A DNA stretch of 64,000 nucleotides, from NCBI GenBank assembly GCA_949752795.1, contig OX457058.1, positions 169,758,223 through 169,822,222 on the forward strand, given 5' to 3'. The notes beneath the pieces are model-generated. The model saw only the letters and a program-made list of their open reading frames with translations, was not told the DNA's origin and made no database searches. Numbering within the stretch: position 1 is the stretch's first letter; each line of letters starts with the position of its first letter. Below, in pieces: positions 32,456 to 45,210 of this stretch. Position numbers and translations under genes: made by a program. The DNA is from Hyperoodon ampullatus. Taxonomy: Eukaryota > Chordata > Mammalia > Artiodactyla > Ziphiidae.

Positions 32456-34202
32456 ATTGTAAGGTCACCAGGGGTGGATCATACGGGATCCCCACCCCAA
32501 GGAGGAGGAGGAGGGCATCATGGGCTGGCCTGTTTGTGCAAGAATGGATGATGCAAACTAGAAGGGTGCCAGGTGGAGGCAGCTGCCAGCCCCTGGAGGA
32601 GGTTGTGTTGTAAACAGACCTGCCACCAGCTGTCGGGACCCATCCAACTGTTTCAGAAGTGACTGGAGCATCTGCCCCTGGCTGCCTCACTGCGCTCTGC
32701 CCCAGGCCTCAGACGGCAGAGATCAGGGCCTATGGCTGGTGGGCTGGCCCCTCAGGATCTGCCTGGGCCCCTGTGAGCTCCCTCAGTCCCTATCTCACAC
32801 ATAAGCTCTTCCGTCCTGGGCAGGGGGCTTGGCCTCTGCCCCGACTCAGGTCTTCATCACTTACCTAAGGGTCACTGCCTCCCTGCCTCCTCATTCCGGG
32901 CCATCCCCCTGGCTTCCTGGTGAGCTGCCTGAGGTCAGATGCCACCCACGCCTCCTCTGCTCAAAAATGATCAGAAAATGTTCCATCTTCCTGCCTCGCC
33001 TGGTGGGACCTGCATCCCCCATCCCCACCCCCAGCTTCCCCTCCCAGCATCAGCCCCGCTTCTCACCTCCTGACCCTTTGCTATAGCCACACTGCGCTTC
33101 CCACCATCAGCCCAGACTCACCCCGGCTTGTCTGCCTTTGCCCGAGCCGCCCCTCCACCTGGAGGTCCCTCTCCCACCCTCCCTCCACCCACCTGAAGAC
33201 AACCACCCATCCTTTCAAAGGCCATCACCTCCTTGAATATGTCCTCATGTTTACACACACACAACGCTTCTCATTCTTTATGTGGTGTCATAGTTTTTGT
33301 TTGCAGATTCTATTCCCTCTCCTAAACCCCACGTCATTGCAGCTACAGCCCTTGGCATCAAGGCTGCTATCACCTGCACCACTCCCCCCCACACAATACT
33401 ACACACACATAGGTGCTCCATAAATGGCACATGAAATTGATGCCCCCATGCATGAAAATATCTTTCATTCAACCTAAAAGCATTTCTGAAATTCATTTGT
33501 CTGACACAGACATTGCCCAAGGCCTATGGAACCAACAATAGCATCATTGATAACTCCTTTTACATTTCCATTTTTAGAAGTGCACAGCAGAGTGATATTC
33601 TGAGCAAGAATCCTCCAGAAGATCGGACAAGTACGTGCAAACAGCCGATTCTTGTCCTCCAAATCCAAAATGAAAGTCACCAGCTTGCTTTATAACTCAA
33701 GAGAATAAGAGAAAGAGGGAGACGCAAGAACATACTTTGACTTGAAGAAGTTACACATAGGCACCGCAGCGGTAAGCCCCAGCCAGACAAGCAATCTTTC
33801 TGTATAAGAAAGTTGAAAGCATGCGTTACCTGTTAAGCTCTGAGACAAGGGTACAATTCGGGGGTAATAAAAAAGATTTTCTTGCGAGTGTCTTAAGTCA
33901 GAACATGCTCCCTGAGTTTGCCTTCTGCCCTGGCCCTGGGCTCCTGGCTGCTGTGCCAGGCAGTTCTGAAACACTCTCCTTTGAAGCAGGGAGTTTATTT
34001 TGGGCCTACCGCATGACCAATGATGGCAAGCCAAGCTATAAGATGTTATGAATCTCAGATTTCCTGTTTAAAGATTGCACTGGGGAAGCCGAGATCCTGA
34101 TTCCTCCAGGGCGCCTCGATTATGGACTTCACTTCAGAGATCATCTCGGTCGGAGCTTTGGCCCTCCCGTGATGTCATCACTTGTGATCCCTGACATGGA
34201 GG

Positions 34203-34212
34203 CCATATATGG
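34203..34212. promoter_or_regulatory. Perfect CArG (SRF-type) box with nearby bZIP-like site
   Basis: CCATATATGG is a perfect CC(A/T)6GG box. Some 30 bp before it, TGATGTCATCA (34170-34180) is a near-palindromic CREB/AP-1-like site. The surrounding sequence, about 33500-34220, shows no repeat I recognise. It lies 14 kb upstream of the ASB2 muscle-isoform start, but a role in ASB2 expression is only a guess. Confidence 0.3.
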
Positions 34213-34227
34213 ATATGTTTCTGGAAC

Positions 34228-34502
34228 TCCCCAGGAGGGAGCGAGAGAGGAGAGAGATGCAGAGGGTAAGAGACACGGAGCTGGGAGATAAAGACACACG
34301 AGCAAGGAAGGAAGTGTAGGAGCGATGAGAAGGGAAGAGAAGGGGGAGAAAAGAAGAAAAGTGGGAAGAGAGGATGGAGGGAAGAGAAGGAAGAGGAAGG
34401 AGAGGAGACAGGGAGGCTGGGAAAGAGGAGAGGAAGGAGGGAGACTGAGAGCAGGCAGGGAGGCAGGGAGGAAGATGGGCTGAACCAGAGGGAAGGGAAG
34501 GT
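34228..34502. repeat. Long purine-rich tract
   Basis: About 275 bp of GGAAG/GAGGA/AGAAG units on the plus strand, almost without pyrimidines after 34318. The long open frames on the other strand are a consequence of this composition. Confidence 0.85.
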
Positions 34503-35654
34503 GAGGGCGTTCAGCGTAAGGGCCTTTGCAGAAATCACTGAGTGCGTAGCAGGTGGCAGAGCCTGATATTTGGAGGTACAAGGATCCAGCTGCGGGAGGC
34601 CAAGGGGTGGGGCTGGAGCTACAAAGGGCGAATAAGCACGTGGGCAAGCTCTGAACGGAGGCACACAGCAGAAGGGAGCCCTTCCTCCAGGGCCAGGGAA
34701 GGATACCCCGTTTCTGGAATTGATGGAGTGCCACAAAATGTCAGCCTCGGGTGGAAAAAAACAACACACACAGAGGCACACGCACTGAGCACACAGGATG
34801 CCAGGCACCCATATGCCTGCATCTGCGTTCAGATCTCAGGTGTCAGAGTCAGGGGGCTGGAAGTGTCACTTGGTCTATTCCTCTAAATGGAAAATAATTT
34901 CAATTTCAAAGACCCCTTCCCCCTTTCAGGATATTGGATTTATGACCCCCTGGCGTGGCTCACTTTGCGTAGTTCATCTGGAAATAAATCTCAGTGAGTT
35001 CAGGGTGGGTGCCCCGTAGTCGGGTCAGTGTTCTGGAGGGCTGACCCGGGGCTGAGGACGGGAGGACATGATTAGTCTCAGGCTGTCTCCCAGCTACTCA
35101 CATCACTCCCGCTGGGACAGTCCCCCCAGGCGACTGTGGCTGGCGACCCTTCAAGGACAGTTCACACTCAGCCCCTCCCAGACTGTGTGCCATGGTGGCG
35201 GGGTGCAAGAGAAGGTGGCGGCTGTCTAGGGTTCTTTAATATCTGGGGATTTTTCTCAGTAGGAAGGAGTTCTAGTGGACTCCCTGGAATGCATCCCTGG
35301 GGTCCTGCTGCTTCCTTGGGATCCCTGCCAGACACGGGGCACAGCTTCCTCGGCTGTCGATGTGTCACAGACCTCAGGTTTGGCCTGGGAGGGCTGGGCC
35401 ATGGGCAGACACAAGGCCCCTTCTCCGGTGACCCCCTGCCTTGCCTCTCCCTGCCAGCCCAGACAAACCACTTATCGTCAAGAAAGCTGGAGAAACTGTC
35501 TCCAAATCCTGTTGCCTGTGCCTGCACTCATCTTTTGAAAATTAAGAGCCCAAATGGTGGGTGAAGCATCACAGGGAACAGAAAGTGCATTGGGGGTGGA
35601 CAGCAGGGGGAGGGGACTGGCCAGATACACTTTGACTCGTATATGATAACATCT

Positions 35655-35810
35655 TCTGGCTGTACTCACACAACTTTTCCAGCAAGGGTTACTGTCACCC
35701 CATTTTACTGATGAGAAAACTGAGGCTCAGAGAGGCTGGGGAGTTTGTCCATAATCCCAGAATCTATAAGTGACGGTTTAGCAGTCTGAACCACATCTGC
35801 CTGATGCAAA
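35655..35810 (-). repeat. MIR
   Basis: TTTTACTGATGAGAAAACTG and AGGCTCAGAGAGGCTGGG. Confidence 0.72.
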
Positions 35811-36059
35811 AGCCAATGCTTTTAGTCGCAGCTCTATCCCCCAGGTAATGGGAATCCAAACGTTGGAGCAGAACAAGGAGCCCTGCAAGGCTACGACTAT
35901 AAATCGGTGAATATTTGCTGTTCCCCCCGGTCCTTCACTCATCCCACCTGGGAGGCTCGATGCTGCAGATAAAGGTCCACAGACCCTGAGATAAACACCG
36001 GTTGGCCTGTCTGTTGACATCACAGGTCACTCAACTCCAAAATGAACAGGTTGGGCTAA

Positions 36060-36175
36060 CCTGGTGATTCCCCACCTTAGCTGTACGTTAGAATCCTATT
36101 AAACTTAGCCACGCCTGCCTCTACCCCAGATATTCTGATTTCATTCATCCGAGGCAAGGCCTGAACAACACCAAT
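36060..36175 (+). mobile_element. MER20-like hAT fragment
   Basis: TGGTGATTCCCCACCTTAGC followed by GTTAGAATCC and CCCAGATATTCTGATTTCAT matches the MER20-type pattern (GGTTCTCAA...AGAATCACCTG...GATTCTGATT). Diverged. Confidence 0.5.
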
Positions 36176-36179
36176 TTTT

Positions 36180-36905
36180 AAAAACTTTTCATTAAATAAT
36201 AATATACCTACAGAAAAGCACACCTATCATAAGCATACAGCTCAATCAACTCCCAGACACCCCAGCATCTATGTCAAAGAGAGAATATTACCAGCACCCC
36301 AGAAGACCCCTTTTGCTCCCTGCATCCATCTCAATACCACCACCCACCACCTCCTGCCAAGGGTGACCACTCTCCTAACAGCTAGTGGTTCAAGTTGTTT
36401 GAACTTCATATGAATGGAGTCACGCCTGTGTCTTCCTCCACTGAACTGTATAGTGTGAAGTCTGTCTATATTGTTTCATGTAGTTATGGATTGTTCCTCC
36501 CTGTTGCTGGGTAGATTTCCATGCTATGAATATATCACAGTTAATTCACTCTACTGCTGATGGACCTTTGGGTGGTACCTAGTTTTCAGCTATCATGAAT
36601 AGCATAGCTGTGAACTTTCTAGACTATCTTTTGGTGAATATCCATACCCATTTCCGTCAGGTCAACACCTAAAACAGGAATCGCTGGATCAGAAAATCAG
36701 CATAGGCTCAGTTTCAGGAACACTACCAGTTTTCCAAAGTTGTTGTACCAACTTACCTTCCCATCTGCCGTGTGCAAGAATTCCAGTTCCTCCGCAGCCT
36801 CACCAACACTTGGCATTTTCCATCTTTTCTCACATTATCCATTCTGATGGACAAGAGTGGTAGCACACTGCAGTTTTAATTTATGTGTCCCTGATTACAA
36901 ATTAC
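36180..36905 (+). mobile_element. Old L1 (L1M- or HAL1-like) fragment
   Basis: Shows the familiar order of an L1 3' region: GTTATGGATTGTTCCTCC, CTGCTGATGGACCTTTGGGT, CAGCTATCATGAATAGCATA, GTTTTCCAAAGTTGTTGTAC, CAGCCTCACCAACACTTGGC. Heavily diverged; exact subfamily not decided. Confidence 0.75.
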
Positions 36906-37164
36906 ACAAGCATCTGAGAAGTCCTGGCCCCAGTGATCTTTGGAGCCTTTGTGCAAGGCCCCAGAGGTGGTCCTGTGGAATAGTCCTCCAGGGAAGGTTT
37001 TTATGGGGACAGAAAGGACTAAATGGGGCACAGATGCAGAGGCAGAAAACAAACAACTGGTCAACCTGCAGGGCAGCAGAAAGAAGGCTGGGCCACCAAG
37101 AGAAAGCTCCCAGGGCTCACGCATGGCACCAGGAGGGTTGTACTCTCCCGATCCTACATAGAGC

Positions 37165-37370
37165 CTCCCCTCCCTCCCTCTCTATCTCCTTACCCTGCTT
37201 CATTTTTCTCCATAGCACTTATCACCCCGCCTTAACTATTATATATTTATTTGTCACTTGTTTATTGCCTGTCTGTCCCATCTGGAATAGTCTTTCTGTT
37301 CACTGCTGAGTATCAGTATATACAACAGTTCCTGGCACATAGTAGGTGCTCATTAAATGGCTGTTGCTAT
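37165..37370 (+). repeat. L2 3' end
   Basis: CATAGCACTTATCACCCCGC through TGGCACATAGTAGGTGCTCA. Confidence 0.75.
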
Positions 37371-37465
37371 ATGCGCTTACACACAAGCCACACAGCTCCT
37401 GGATCTAAACTGGGAAGGGCTGTGGCACGTCCACCAGCCTCATCCTGGTTCTTGGCTGCACATAC

Positions 37466-37508
37466 TCTCACACACAGACACACACAGACACACACACAAA
37501 CACACACC
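37466..37508. repeat. CA-rich microsatellite
   Basis: ACACACAGACACACACAGAC followed by further CA units. Confidence 0.85.
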
Positions 37509-40109
37509 AGACCTCTCCCTTTCAGGCTTCTCTCCATGTTTATTTTAATCTGAATTCAATGAGTAAAGTTTTGGGGAGGGAGGCAGTTCCTAGAGCCCCA
37601 AACCTAGTAGGGACCAGAGAGGGACCAAGCCCAGCATGTTTTCCATATGACAGCGATACCTCTTTCAGGAAGGAGCGAAAGAGAGAGAGGGGAGAGGAAG
37701 AGCCAGAGAAGGGGAAAAAGCGGGTGGGAGCTGGGATGTGGTTCAGTGCCGAGTCCTGGGACAGCTCTGACCCAGTGATGGAACATCATCTGCTAAAATC
37801 AGCACCCCTGCAGCCTTGGTGTCCTGGCCCCCAGCCCTGGCTGCCCCTTAATATCAGTTTATTTTGGTCTCAAGAGATGAAGAGGGACAGGAAAGGGTCA
37901 GATCCACACCCTGGGCAGAGCTCTGGGAGGACGAGGACAGAGGGCAGCCTGCAGGGTGGGGGGAGGGGGAGGGCAGACGAAGGCCCGAGTCCTGGGAGGG
38001 GGGAGGTGCATCGTGCAAAGGAAGGAGGGGGCGAGGAGAAGGCAGAGAGAAGTCCCCCACCCCTCTTCCTTTCCTTACAATGAGCGCTGTGCCCTCTGGG
38101 GTGCGGCCAACGGACGGTATGTTTCCTCTGGAGCAGTCTGGACCCCCGTCAACCTCCCAGCTCTGGGGCCAAGGAGAACTCCTGGGAGAGAAGGCAGTCT
38201 GCCTGTTCATAGAAAGCAGAGGGAGGGTGTAACCCCGCCCCTCAGATGGGAGAGAAGAGCAGGTCAGCCCCACACCCCAGCGACACCCTAGATGAGGAGG
38301 TGACACCCCAAGGGTGTGGGGGCCCCTGGGGACTGGCCTGACCCTGGCCCTGCGCCCTCCAGCAGCCCCCGTGCATGTCAAGGGAGGAACAATGGGGTCT
38401 TGTAAGGGTTGGCATCACGGTTAGCAGGTTTGAGGCACAGATCCATTGTGGGACACGAGCTCTTTGCAGCCGGCTGGGGCCTTCCTGAGCCATGACCATC
38501 CATGACTGACCCTTCAGACAAGAGCGGCCAGGACAGACCAGCAGGACAGAAAGAAATGGCAGAGTCACGGCCTCAGCCAGGCTCACACTTCCCTGCTCTA
38601 TACCTCATCCCCCGTCATACAAATCACCAGCCATCCTCGGCTGGCAGCGCCGAGTTATCCCTGCCCAGAGACGCAGAGTAAGGCCGTCGACCTCGGCTCC
38701 TGGGCTTCAGCCCTCGGATAGGGAAGCATCTGCAGCAGAAGCATTGTAGCCCCAGGACCGACTGTCTGTAAGCTCTTTCTCCGAGGAGTGTCTTGCCCTT
38801 GGAGGCGGTCCCAGTAGGGGGTGGTCCTGGGCCTGGTGGGGACACGTGTGGTCAGCCCTGTGCAGACATCATCTTCCTCGTGGAGACACCACCCACATGC
38901 AATCCCAGTTAGCACCGCCCTGTCCTGTTTCCAGCATGGGCATTGGCGCCGGCTCATCCCAGCCCAACCCTCGCTTGCTGTGGGACCTGGCTACAGCCCT
39001 GCACCTCTCTGAATCTCAGTTTCATCGTCTGAGAATAGCAGAGTGATGAGTCTTCTCTCCCATGGCTGTTAAGGGGTTAAATGAGGTCCCAGGGCTCAAA
39101 CAGCCCACCCAGGGCCCAGCACTCAGGAGAGGCTCATCCATGGTACTTCTTCCTTCCCACCTGCCACCTGCAGGGGGAAGGTGTGTGCAGGAGGGGAGGG
39201 CATCTCCCATGGGTCAGGCAGGCTCAGGTGACCAGTGAGTGGGCCTTGGACTGAGCCATCCTGGAGGCTGCTGACCCTGTGGGCCAACCTGAGTCACCAT
39301 GCCTGAGTCACTGCTGGGAACTCGAGTTAGCTCTGTTAGCTGCTGGGAACAGATTATCCATGAACATAAACAAGTTCCAAGCAGGTCTGGGAGCTCTCTA
39401 TTGCCCTTTGGCAAGAGGGAAAGGCATCTCATCTCTCAACCAAGACTAGCATGCAGCAGGCCCTCCCTCCTGCCCCGGGGTGAGCCAGGCTGTGTCAGAT
39501 GCTGCATTTCCTGCTGGATCCAGCAGCTCCTTGCCGGCCCAGTGCCATCCCTCCATAACTGCAGTGGAGCGGTGAGGGCAGGAGCCTTTTGTATTCAGCC
39601 CCTGGCCAGCCGCTCTGGAGGCAGAGCTTGCGGGGAGCAAAGAGACAGCTCCAGAAATGCAGCTCTCACCCCTTTGGCATCTCTGCAGGGCAGCCAGCTG
39701 AAAGGCGGCCAACTGCTTCACCTTGGCCTTGCTCCTCGGGGAATCCAAAGTGGCCATGTGACACTGCAGAGATGTCAGCCAGATCCGGCACTCCGAGGAA
39801 GGGCCTGGGCTTGCTGCGACGAGGAGGGTCTGTGTTCTGGGTGGGAGGCGGGGCTGAGGAGGAGGCAGGCAGTGGACCAGGCGCCCCGACATCCTGGGGG
39901 TGGGAAGGGATGCAGATGCCCCCGTTGAGCAGCCCCTGCAGGGGTCCGGGCACCTGCATGGCCGTCCCGGGAGGGACGTGTTACCATCCTGATGGAGGAA
40001 CCAAGGCCCTCCTGGAAATTCACCTGCACTTGGTGATGGTGACACCTCCGCCCACGTAACCTCTGTCCCACAGAGAACTGAAAGATCAGAAGATCAAGAA
40101 ATGTCAGAT

Positions 40110-40320
40110 GGGGCTTCCCTGGTGGCGCAGTGGTTGAGAGTCCGCCTGCCGATGCAGGGGACACGGGTTCGTGCCCCGGTCCGGGAATATCTCACATGCC
40201 ATGGAGCAGCTTGGCTCGTGAGCCATGGCCGCTGAGCCTGCGCGTCCGGAGCCTGTGCTCCGCAACGGGAGTGGCCACAACAGTGAGAGGCCCGCAAAAA
40301 AAAAAAAAAAAAAAAAAAAA
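40110..40320 (+). mobile_element. CHR-type SINE, long cetacean form with pure A tail
   Basis: Full-length copy closely similar to the one at 17686, with about 25 uninterrupted A at the end. It is flanked by AAGAAATGTCAGA (40096-40108 and 40320-40332), a perfect 13-nt duplication. Confidence 0.95.
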
Positions 40321-40844
40321 AGAAATGTCAGAAAGGTCCTGGGGTTCATCTGCTCCATTGTCCTTTTTCTGAGAAAAGGGAATTTGAGGCTGGAGAGTGA
40401 GAGGGGCTCACCAAGGCAGAAACCAGAGCTTCCAGAAATCCATTCTGCTTTTCTGCAGCTCCCTTCCAAGTTTACGGTGTGACCATAGTGGTTGATAGTC
40501 ACATCTTGCCCTGGACCCTAAAACCCCAGTTGCTGGGCAAATTGGCAGGAATCCCACCACATCAGAGGGGGATGGGCCCAGAAAGTAGGCCAGACATCCT
40601 CATGGGCACATTTACGATGCCTGTTACCCCCTGGAGACTCCCAGAAATGCTTCAAGGCAGGGAGGTGGTGGTTTGCAATAGACTACAGGCCCTAGTGACC
40701 AGCTGGAGGCTTAAGCACAGGCAATTTGGGTGTCAATGTCATTGTGCTTCCTTGTTCCCACTCCAGGGGGTCAGGCAGGGGCCACTCCCAGCACAGAATT
40801 GCTTGTAAGTTGACTGCCCCAGATCTCCCTTGCAGAGCCAAGTG

Positions 40845-41000
40845 GCTAAGACTCGAGTCATCTGCCAGCTCCACTACTTGCTAGCTGTGTGACCTTGGAC
40901 AACTTACTTAACCTCTCTGAGCTTTGGCTTTCTGATCTATAAAGTGGGGAAAAAATGATAGTACCTATGCCTCATAGGAAGGTTGCAAGCATTAAATTTT
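40845..41000 (+). repeat. MIR
   Basis: AGCTGTGTGACCTTGGACAA and CTTACTTAACCTCTCTGAGC. It ends at the Tigger insertion point. Confidence 0.8.
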
Positions 41001-41005
41001 ATATA

Positions 41006-41840
41006 TAGTAGTCGCCCCCACCTTACCCTCGGTTTCACTTTCCATGGTTTCAGTTACCCTCGGTCAACCGCAGTCTGAAAATATTAAATGGAAAATTCCA
41101 GAAATAAACAATTCATATGTTTTAAATTGCAAGCGGTTCTGAGTAGCATGACGAGATCTCACACCATCCTGCTCCATCCTGCCTGGGACATGAATCATCC
41201 CTTTGTCCAGCGTATCCCGGCATTAGTCACTTAGTGACCCTCTCAATTATCAGATCGACTGTTGCGGTACCACAGTGCTTGTGCTCAAGTAACCATTTTA
41301 CTTAATAACGGGTCTAAAGTGCAAGAACACTGATGCCAGCAATTCAGATGTGCCAAAGGGAAGCCGCGAAGTGCTTCTTTTAAGTGAAAAGGTGAGAGCT
41401 CACAAATTAATAAGAAAAGAAAATAATCGTATGCTGAGGTTGATAAGATCTAGGGTGAGAATAAATCTTCTATCTGTGAAATTGTGAAGAAGGATAAAGA
41501 AATTTGTGTTAGTTTTGCTGTTGAACTTCAAACTGCAAAAGTTACAGGCACAGCGTGTGATGAGCACTTAGTTAAGATGGAAAAGGCATTGAATTTGTAC
41601 AATAGGTATTTGGAGAGAGAAAGAGAGAGGGACCACACTCACAAATCTTTTATAATTGTTCAATTTTATTATTAGTTATTGTTGGTGATCTCTTACTGTT
41701 CCTACTTTATAAATTAAACTTTATCATAGGTATGTATGTATAGGAAAAAACAGTATATAGAGGGTTTGGTGCTATCCATCATTTTAGGCATCCACTGAGG
41801 GCCTTGGAACGTATCCTCCATGGATTAGGGAGAACTACTG
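41006..41840 (+). mobile_element. Tigger-family DNA transposon remnant
   Basis: Terminal inverted repeats TAGTAGTCGCCCCCACCTTA and, reversed at the right end, CAGTAGTTCTCCCTAATCC are flanked by TA. The internal TTTCACTTTCCATGGTTTCA and the stretch around 41484-41620 (KKDKEI..., VKMEKALNLYNRYLE) recall the start of a Tigger transposase reading frame. Most of the transposase is missing. Confidence 0.88.
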
Positions 41841-41945
41841 TATGTATACATTCCTTAGAATAAAAACTTACGTCAATAAATGTTAGATGTTGTTATTAGT
41901 TTAAACTTCCTAATAGCGACAGAGGGGATGGTGGTTGGTTGCAAA

Positions 41946-42141
41946 CAGTGGTTCTTAGCTGGGGACAGTTTCCCCCCAGGGGACATTTGACAATTCCTGG
42001 AAACATTTTGGTAGCCACAACAGAGGGAGGTGGGTTTCCTACTAGATGCTACTGCATCTAGTGGGTAGAGGTCAGGGACGCTGCTAAACATCCTACAGTG
42101 CACAGGACAGTTTCCCCAACATAGAATTAATGGTCAAAATG
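41946..42141 (+). mobile_element. MER5A (hAT-Charlie, non-autonomous)
   Basis: Starts CAGTGGTTCTTAGCTGGGGA and includes CAGGGGACATTTGACAATTC, CATCTAGTGGGTAGAGGTCA and GCTAAACATCCTACAGTGCA, the MER5A consensus order. It has a short insertion and usual decay. Confidence 0.88.
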
Positions 42142-42489
42142 TGCACGGTGAAGTGGTGCAGTGGGAAGAGGGCGTGCAAAGGGAGGAAGAGGTCTGCTAG
42201 GGGTGAGAGAGGCTCCCCAAGGATGGCTTTGGATTTCAGGAATAGTTGCCGTCAGGAGGGCCAGGTGTTTGGATTTCAAATACCTTGTGATTGGTATAGG
42301 GATGGCTCACTGAAAGGGGCTCATAAACAGCCCTGAAGGTCACCAGCAGAGGGAAATGAAGCCGTAGTTCAAGCAAATCAGAAGCAAGAGTTTCAGGGAT
42401 CACCATGAAGCTTGGGGTTCTCCATTAAGCACGAAAAGGGGGGACTCAGCCCTGCTAGTGCCAGGCGTCCCTGCTGGTAGCTGGTGCAT

Positions 42490-42552
42490 TCAGACAGACA
42501 GACACACAGAACAGACACAGGCACACACACACACACACACACACACACGCGT
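42490..42552. repeat. CA microsatellite
   Basis: Interrupted CAGACA units, then about 13 uninterrupted CA units and CGCG. Confidence 0.9.
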
Positions 42553-44439
42553 GGTGTTGATACTTAGATCAGACACACAGTACACACACAGCTTACCTTC
42601 TTTCAGTGAAGAAAAGAGGTGAATTTAATCTACCAGTTGGCAGGGCAGTTAGCAAATGAACTAGTCTTATAAATATATGAAGTAACTGTTGATGTCTCTT
42701 GTTTCCTAAAAATATAGATCTGTCTCTCTTGGTGCATGTGTGTGGTGAGAGGCACCTGGCACCTTGGGGAGAGCTCAGGCCTGGCCTCTCGGGTGCTGGT
42801 CTTGGCCCTTCTGGAAAGTTCTGTGTGACCCTGTGCAAGTCTTTGCCCTCTCTGGAGCCCTGAGAAAAGAAGGAAGGCACGGCCCTGAGAGCCGTTAAGA
42901 ACACAGGCTCCTCCGACTCTGAGCGCCTCTGAAACCAGAATGAGCAGCTGTAAGTTGGGGTACCCACATCTCTTTGCTCTCTTGAGAATAAAAATTCTAA
43001 TTGTAAGTCAGCTGGAATTCAAATCAAGCCTATGTAAATATTTCAAAACCAGAAATTAAAAATGGGACCACAGTGGTTTTGGACAAGTCTCTGAATCCTG
43101 GGATTCAACCTCCCATTACACATAATTGCAAAGTAACTAGCTGTTGGGCAGAATTCAGTCAATACGTGGGTTTGCACAGGTCACTCTCTCCCACACCCAT
43201 GCACACACGGGCTTGTACACGCCCCAGTGAGGCTGACCCTCCAGGAGGCCCTGGGGTGAGCGGACACTGGAATGCGGTGGCCGAGAGCTTGAAAAGCATG
43301 GGCACTTGTGGTCAGTCTCGCACTGTCCTGAGGGGCGGATGTGGCAGTCACCATTTCACAGATAAGGAGATGGAGGCTTTAAGATACATTTCCAAGTTCA
43401 CGCGGTTAATACAGGGGCTGGATTTAAAATTCTCTCTCTCTCTGTTCTTTCCCTTCCTCTCTTACTTCCCGATCTTCCTGGTGCCACTGACGCCAACCAG
43501 CGTCCCCTCCAAACTGCACTGTCATCGCTCCTGGCCTGGCCGCCGAGAAGCGTGTGACCTGGGTGCACACCGGTGCTGCCAGCAGTCAGGGCTGTGCTGT
43601 GGGGGACGACTGCCAGCCCCTGGGCTCCTCTTCCTGTTGATGCAGGGCCTGTGGGTGGCCCCAGATGGCCAGCTGGCCCCTCAGTCTTGTCCTTCTCTCC
43701 AGGCCTCTAGGTCTCTATTTAGCCTGACCAAATGGGATCAGGTGTCGGCTGGGCCACATGTCCTGGGATAAGGACCATTGGGGCCTGAAGATAAGCTCCA
43801 GGCTGCGGTGCCCAGTGGCCTGGTTTCTGACCCACACAGTCTGGTGTCCGTCGGGGTGAGGGCTGCTGCGTCCCCAGGGGGCACATGGATGCGGAGAGAA
43901 TCAAAACAGGCTGCGTCTGACGCATGCTGCCCAGGCGGTCTTGGTGGGATCTCCGAGGCCTCTGCGGTCATTCCCCCTAGAGGTCATCCCCGCCTTCCGC
44001 AGCCTCATTCCCGCAGTGCCCCCAGCCTTGCTCCATCCGTCTGCACGTGGCTGCACTGGACCCTCTTGGATTGGCAATGCCCTTTCCCTCCACCCTTTGG
44101 GCAGGTTCTGCACAGTGGCTGGTGCAGGATTAGAGTAGATGCGGCTTGGGTGGTCTGCTGAATGTCCCCTCTCCCTCTGCTGGACGGCTTACTCAGCCTT
44201 CTCGGGGCCCCAGGTTCTCCCCTGTAAGTCAGGAGCCATAACTAGCACCTTCCTCATGGGGCCGATACAGGGTTTAAATGAGAAGGTCTGGGGCACTGGC
44301 TGCTTGAAGCTCAGTAACTGTAACCATCACTATTTGTATCCTCGAGGCACAAACGAAATGCCATGAGCCCTGCTAAGAGCCAGAAGCAGTGTCGGCGGCT
44401 GGGATGTAGAGACCCTACATCCCAGCCCCAGGGAGGCAC

Positions 44440-44535
44440 AGCCTGGGGGTCAGGGAGCAGGGGCCAGGAAGAGGGGGAGGGGGAGGGAAGGGGGAGGGGA
44501 AGGGAGGACGGGGAGGGTTAGCGGGGTGGGGGGGG
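44440..44535. repeat. G-rich purine tract
   Basis: GAGGGGGAGGGGGAGGGAAG and similar units, then GGGTGGGGGGGGAG: many closely spaced G runs on the plus strand. Confidence 0.8.
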
Positions 44536-45149
44536 AGACCTTCCAACAAAGGAGGAGCAGGACGCCCTGAGTCCAGCAGGTGAAGGTTGTCTCGGTGCAC
44601 AGGTGGGTGCCGGGCATCGCAGGCAGAGGGCACAGCATGAGCCAAGGCCCGTGGCCTTGGAGCCCGCGGCCAGCTGGGCAGCCAGAGGAGGTGGGCCTGG
44701 CCAGAGTGCAGCGTGTGGGGAAGGGAAGACGTGGGCTGGAGGAGTCGGCAGGCGCTGGACCGGGAGAGCTCTGCAGGCCACACTGAGGGCCTGGCCTGTG
44801 GGGGAGATGATGGAGAGGTGCTCGGGTTTCCTTTGGGGCTACCAAAGACAGACCTTTACTCCTCTCGCGGATCCGTCCAAGGTCAGCGTTCCAGGTGGGT
44901 GGGTAGCTTGCTTCTCAGTCGGTGGCCCAAATTCTTATGTTGCACTGACATCCCTTAAGGCCTGGTGTCATCTGTATGTTTGAGGCAGGGTTGCCACTGG
45001 TTCCAGAATTCTGGAGGCTGGGAAGACCAAGATCAATGTGCTGGCAGACCCTGGCTTGTAGGTAGCTAGCTGTCTTTTCGTTGTATCCTCGCATGGCAAA
45101 GAGCAGCCTGGGGAGGGTCCTTTCATTTCTACAGGCTGGTGCAAGGTAC

Positions 45150-45210
45150 ACGGGTGGGGGGAGGGATGGAGGGAGTGAGGGAGGGAGAGAGACAGAGGGA
45201 GAGAGGGTCT
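45150..45210. repeat. GGGA/GAGA low-complexity tract
   Basis: GGGGGGAGGGATGGAGGGAG followed by GAGAGA units. Confidence 0.8.

Noticed and set aside
34134..34808. Open frame of 224 codons on the minus strand
   Set aside because: Low-complexity Ser/Pro/Leu/Phe protein produced by the purine-rich tract read on its complement.
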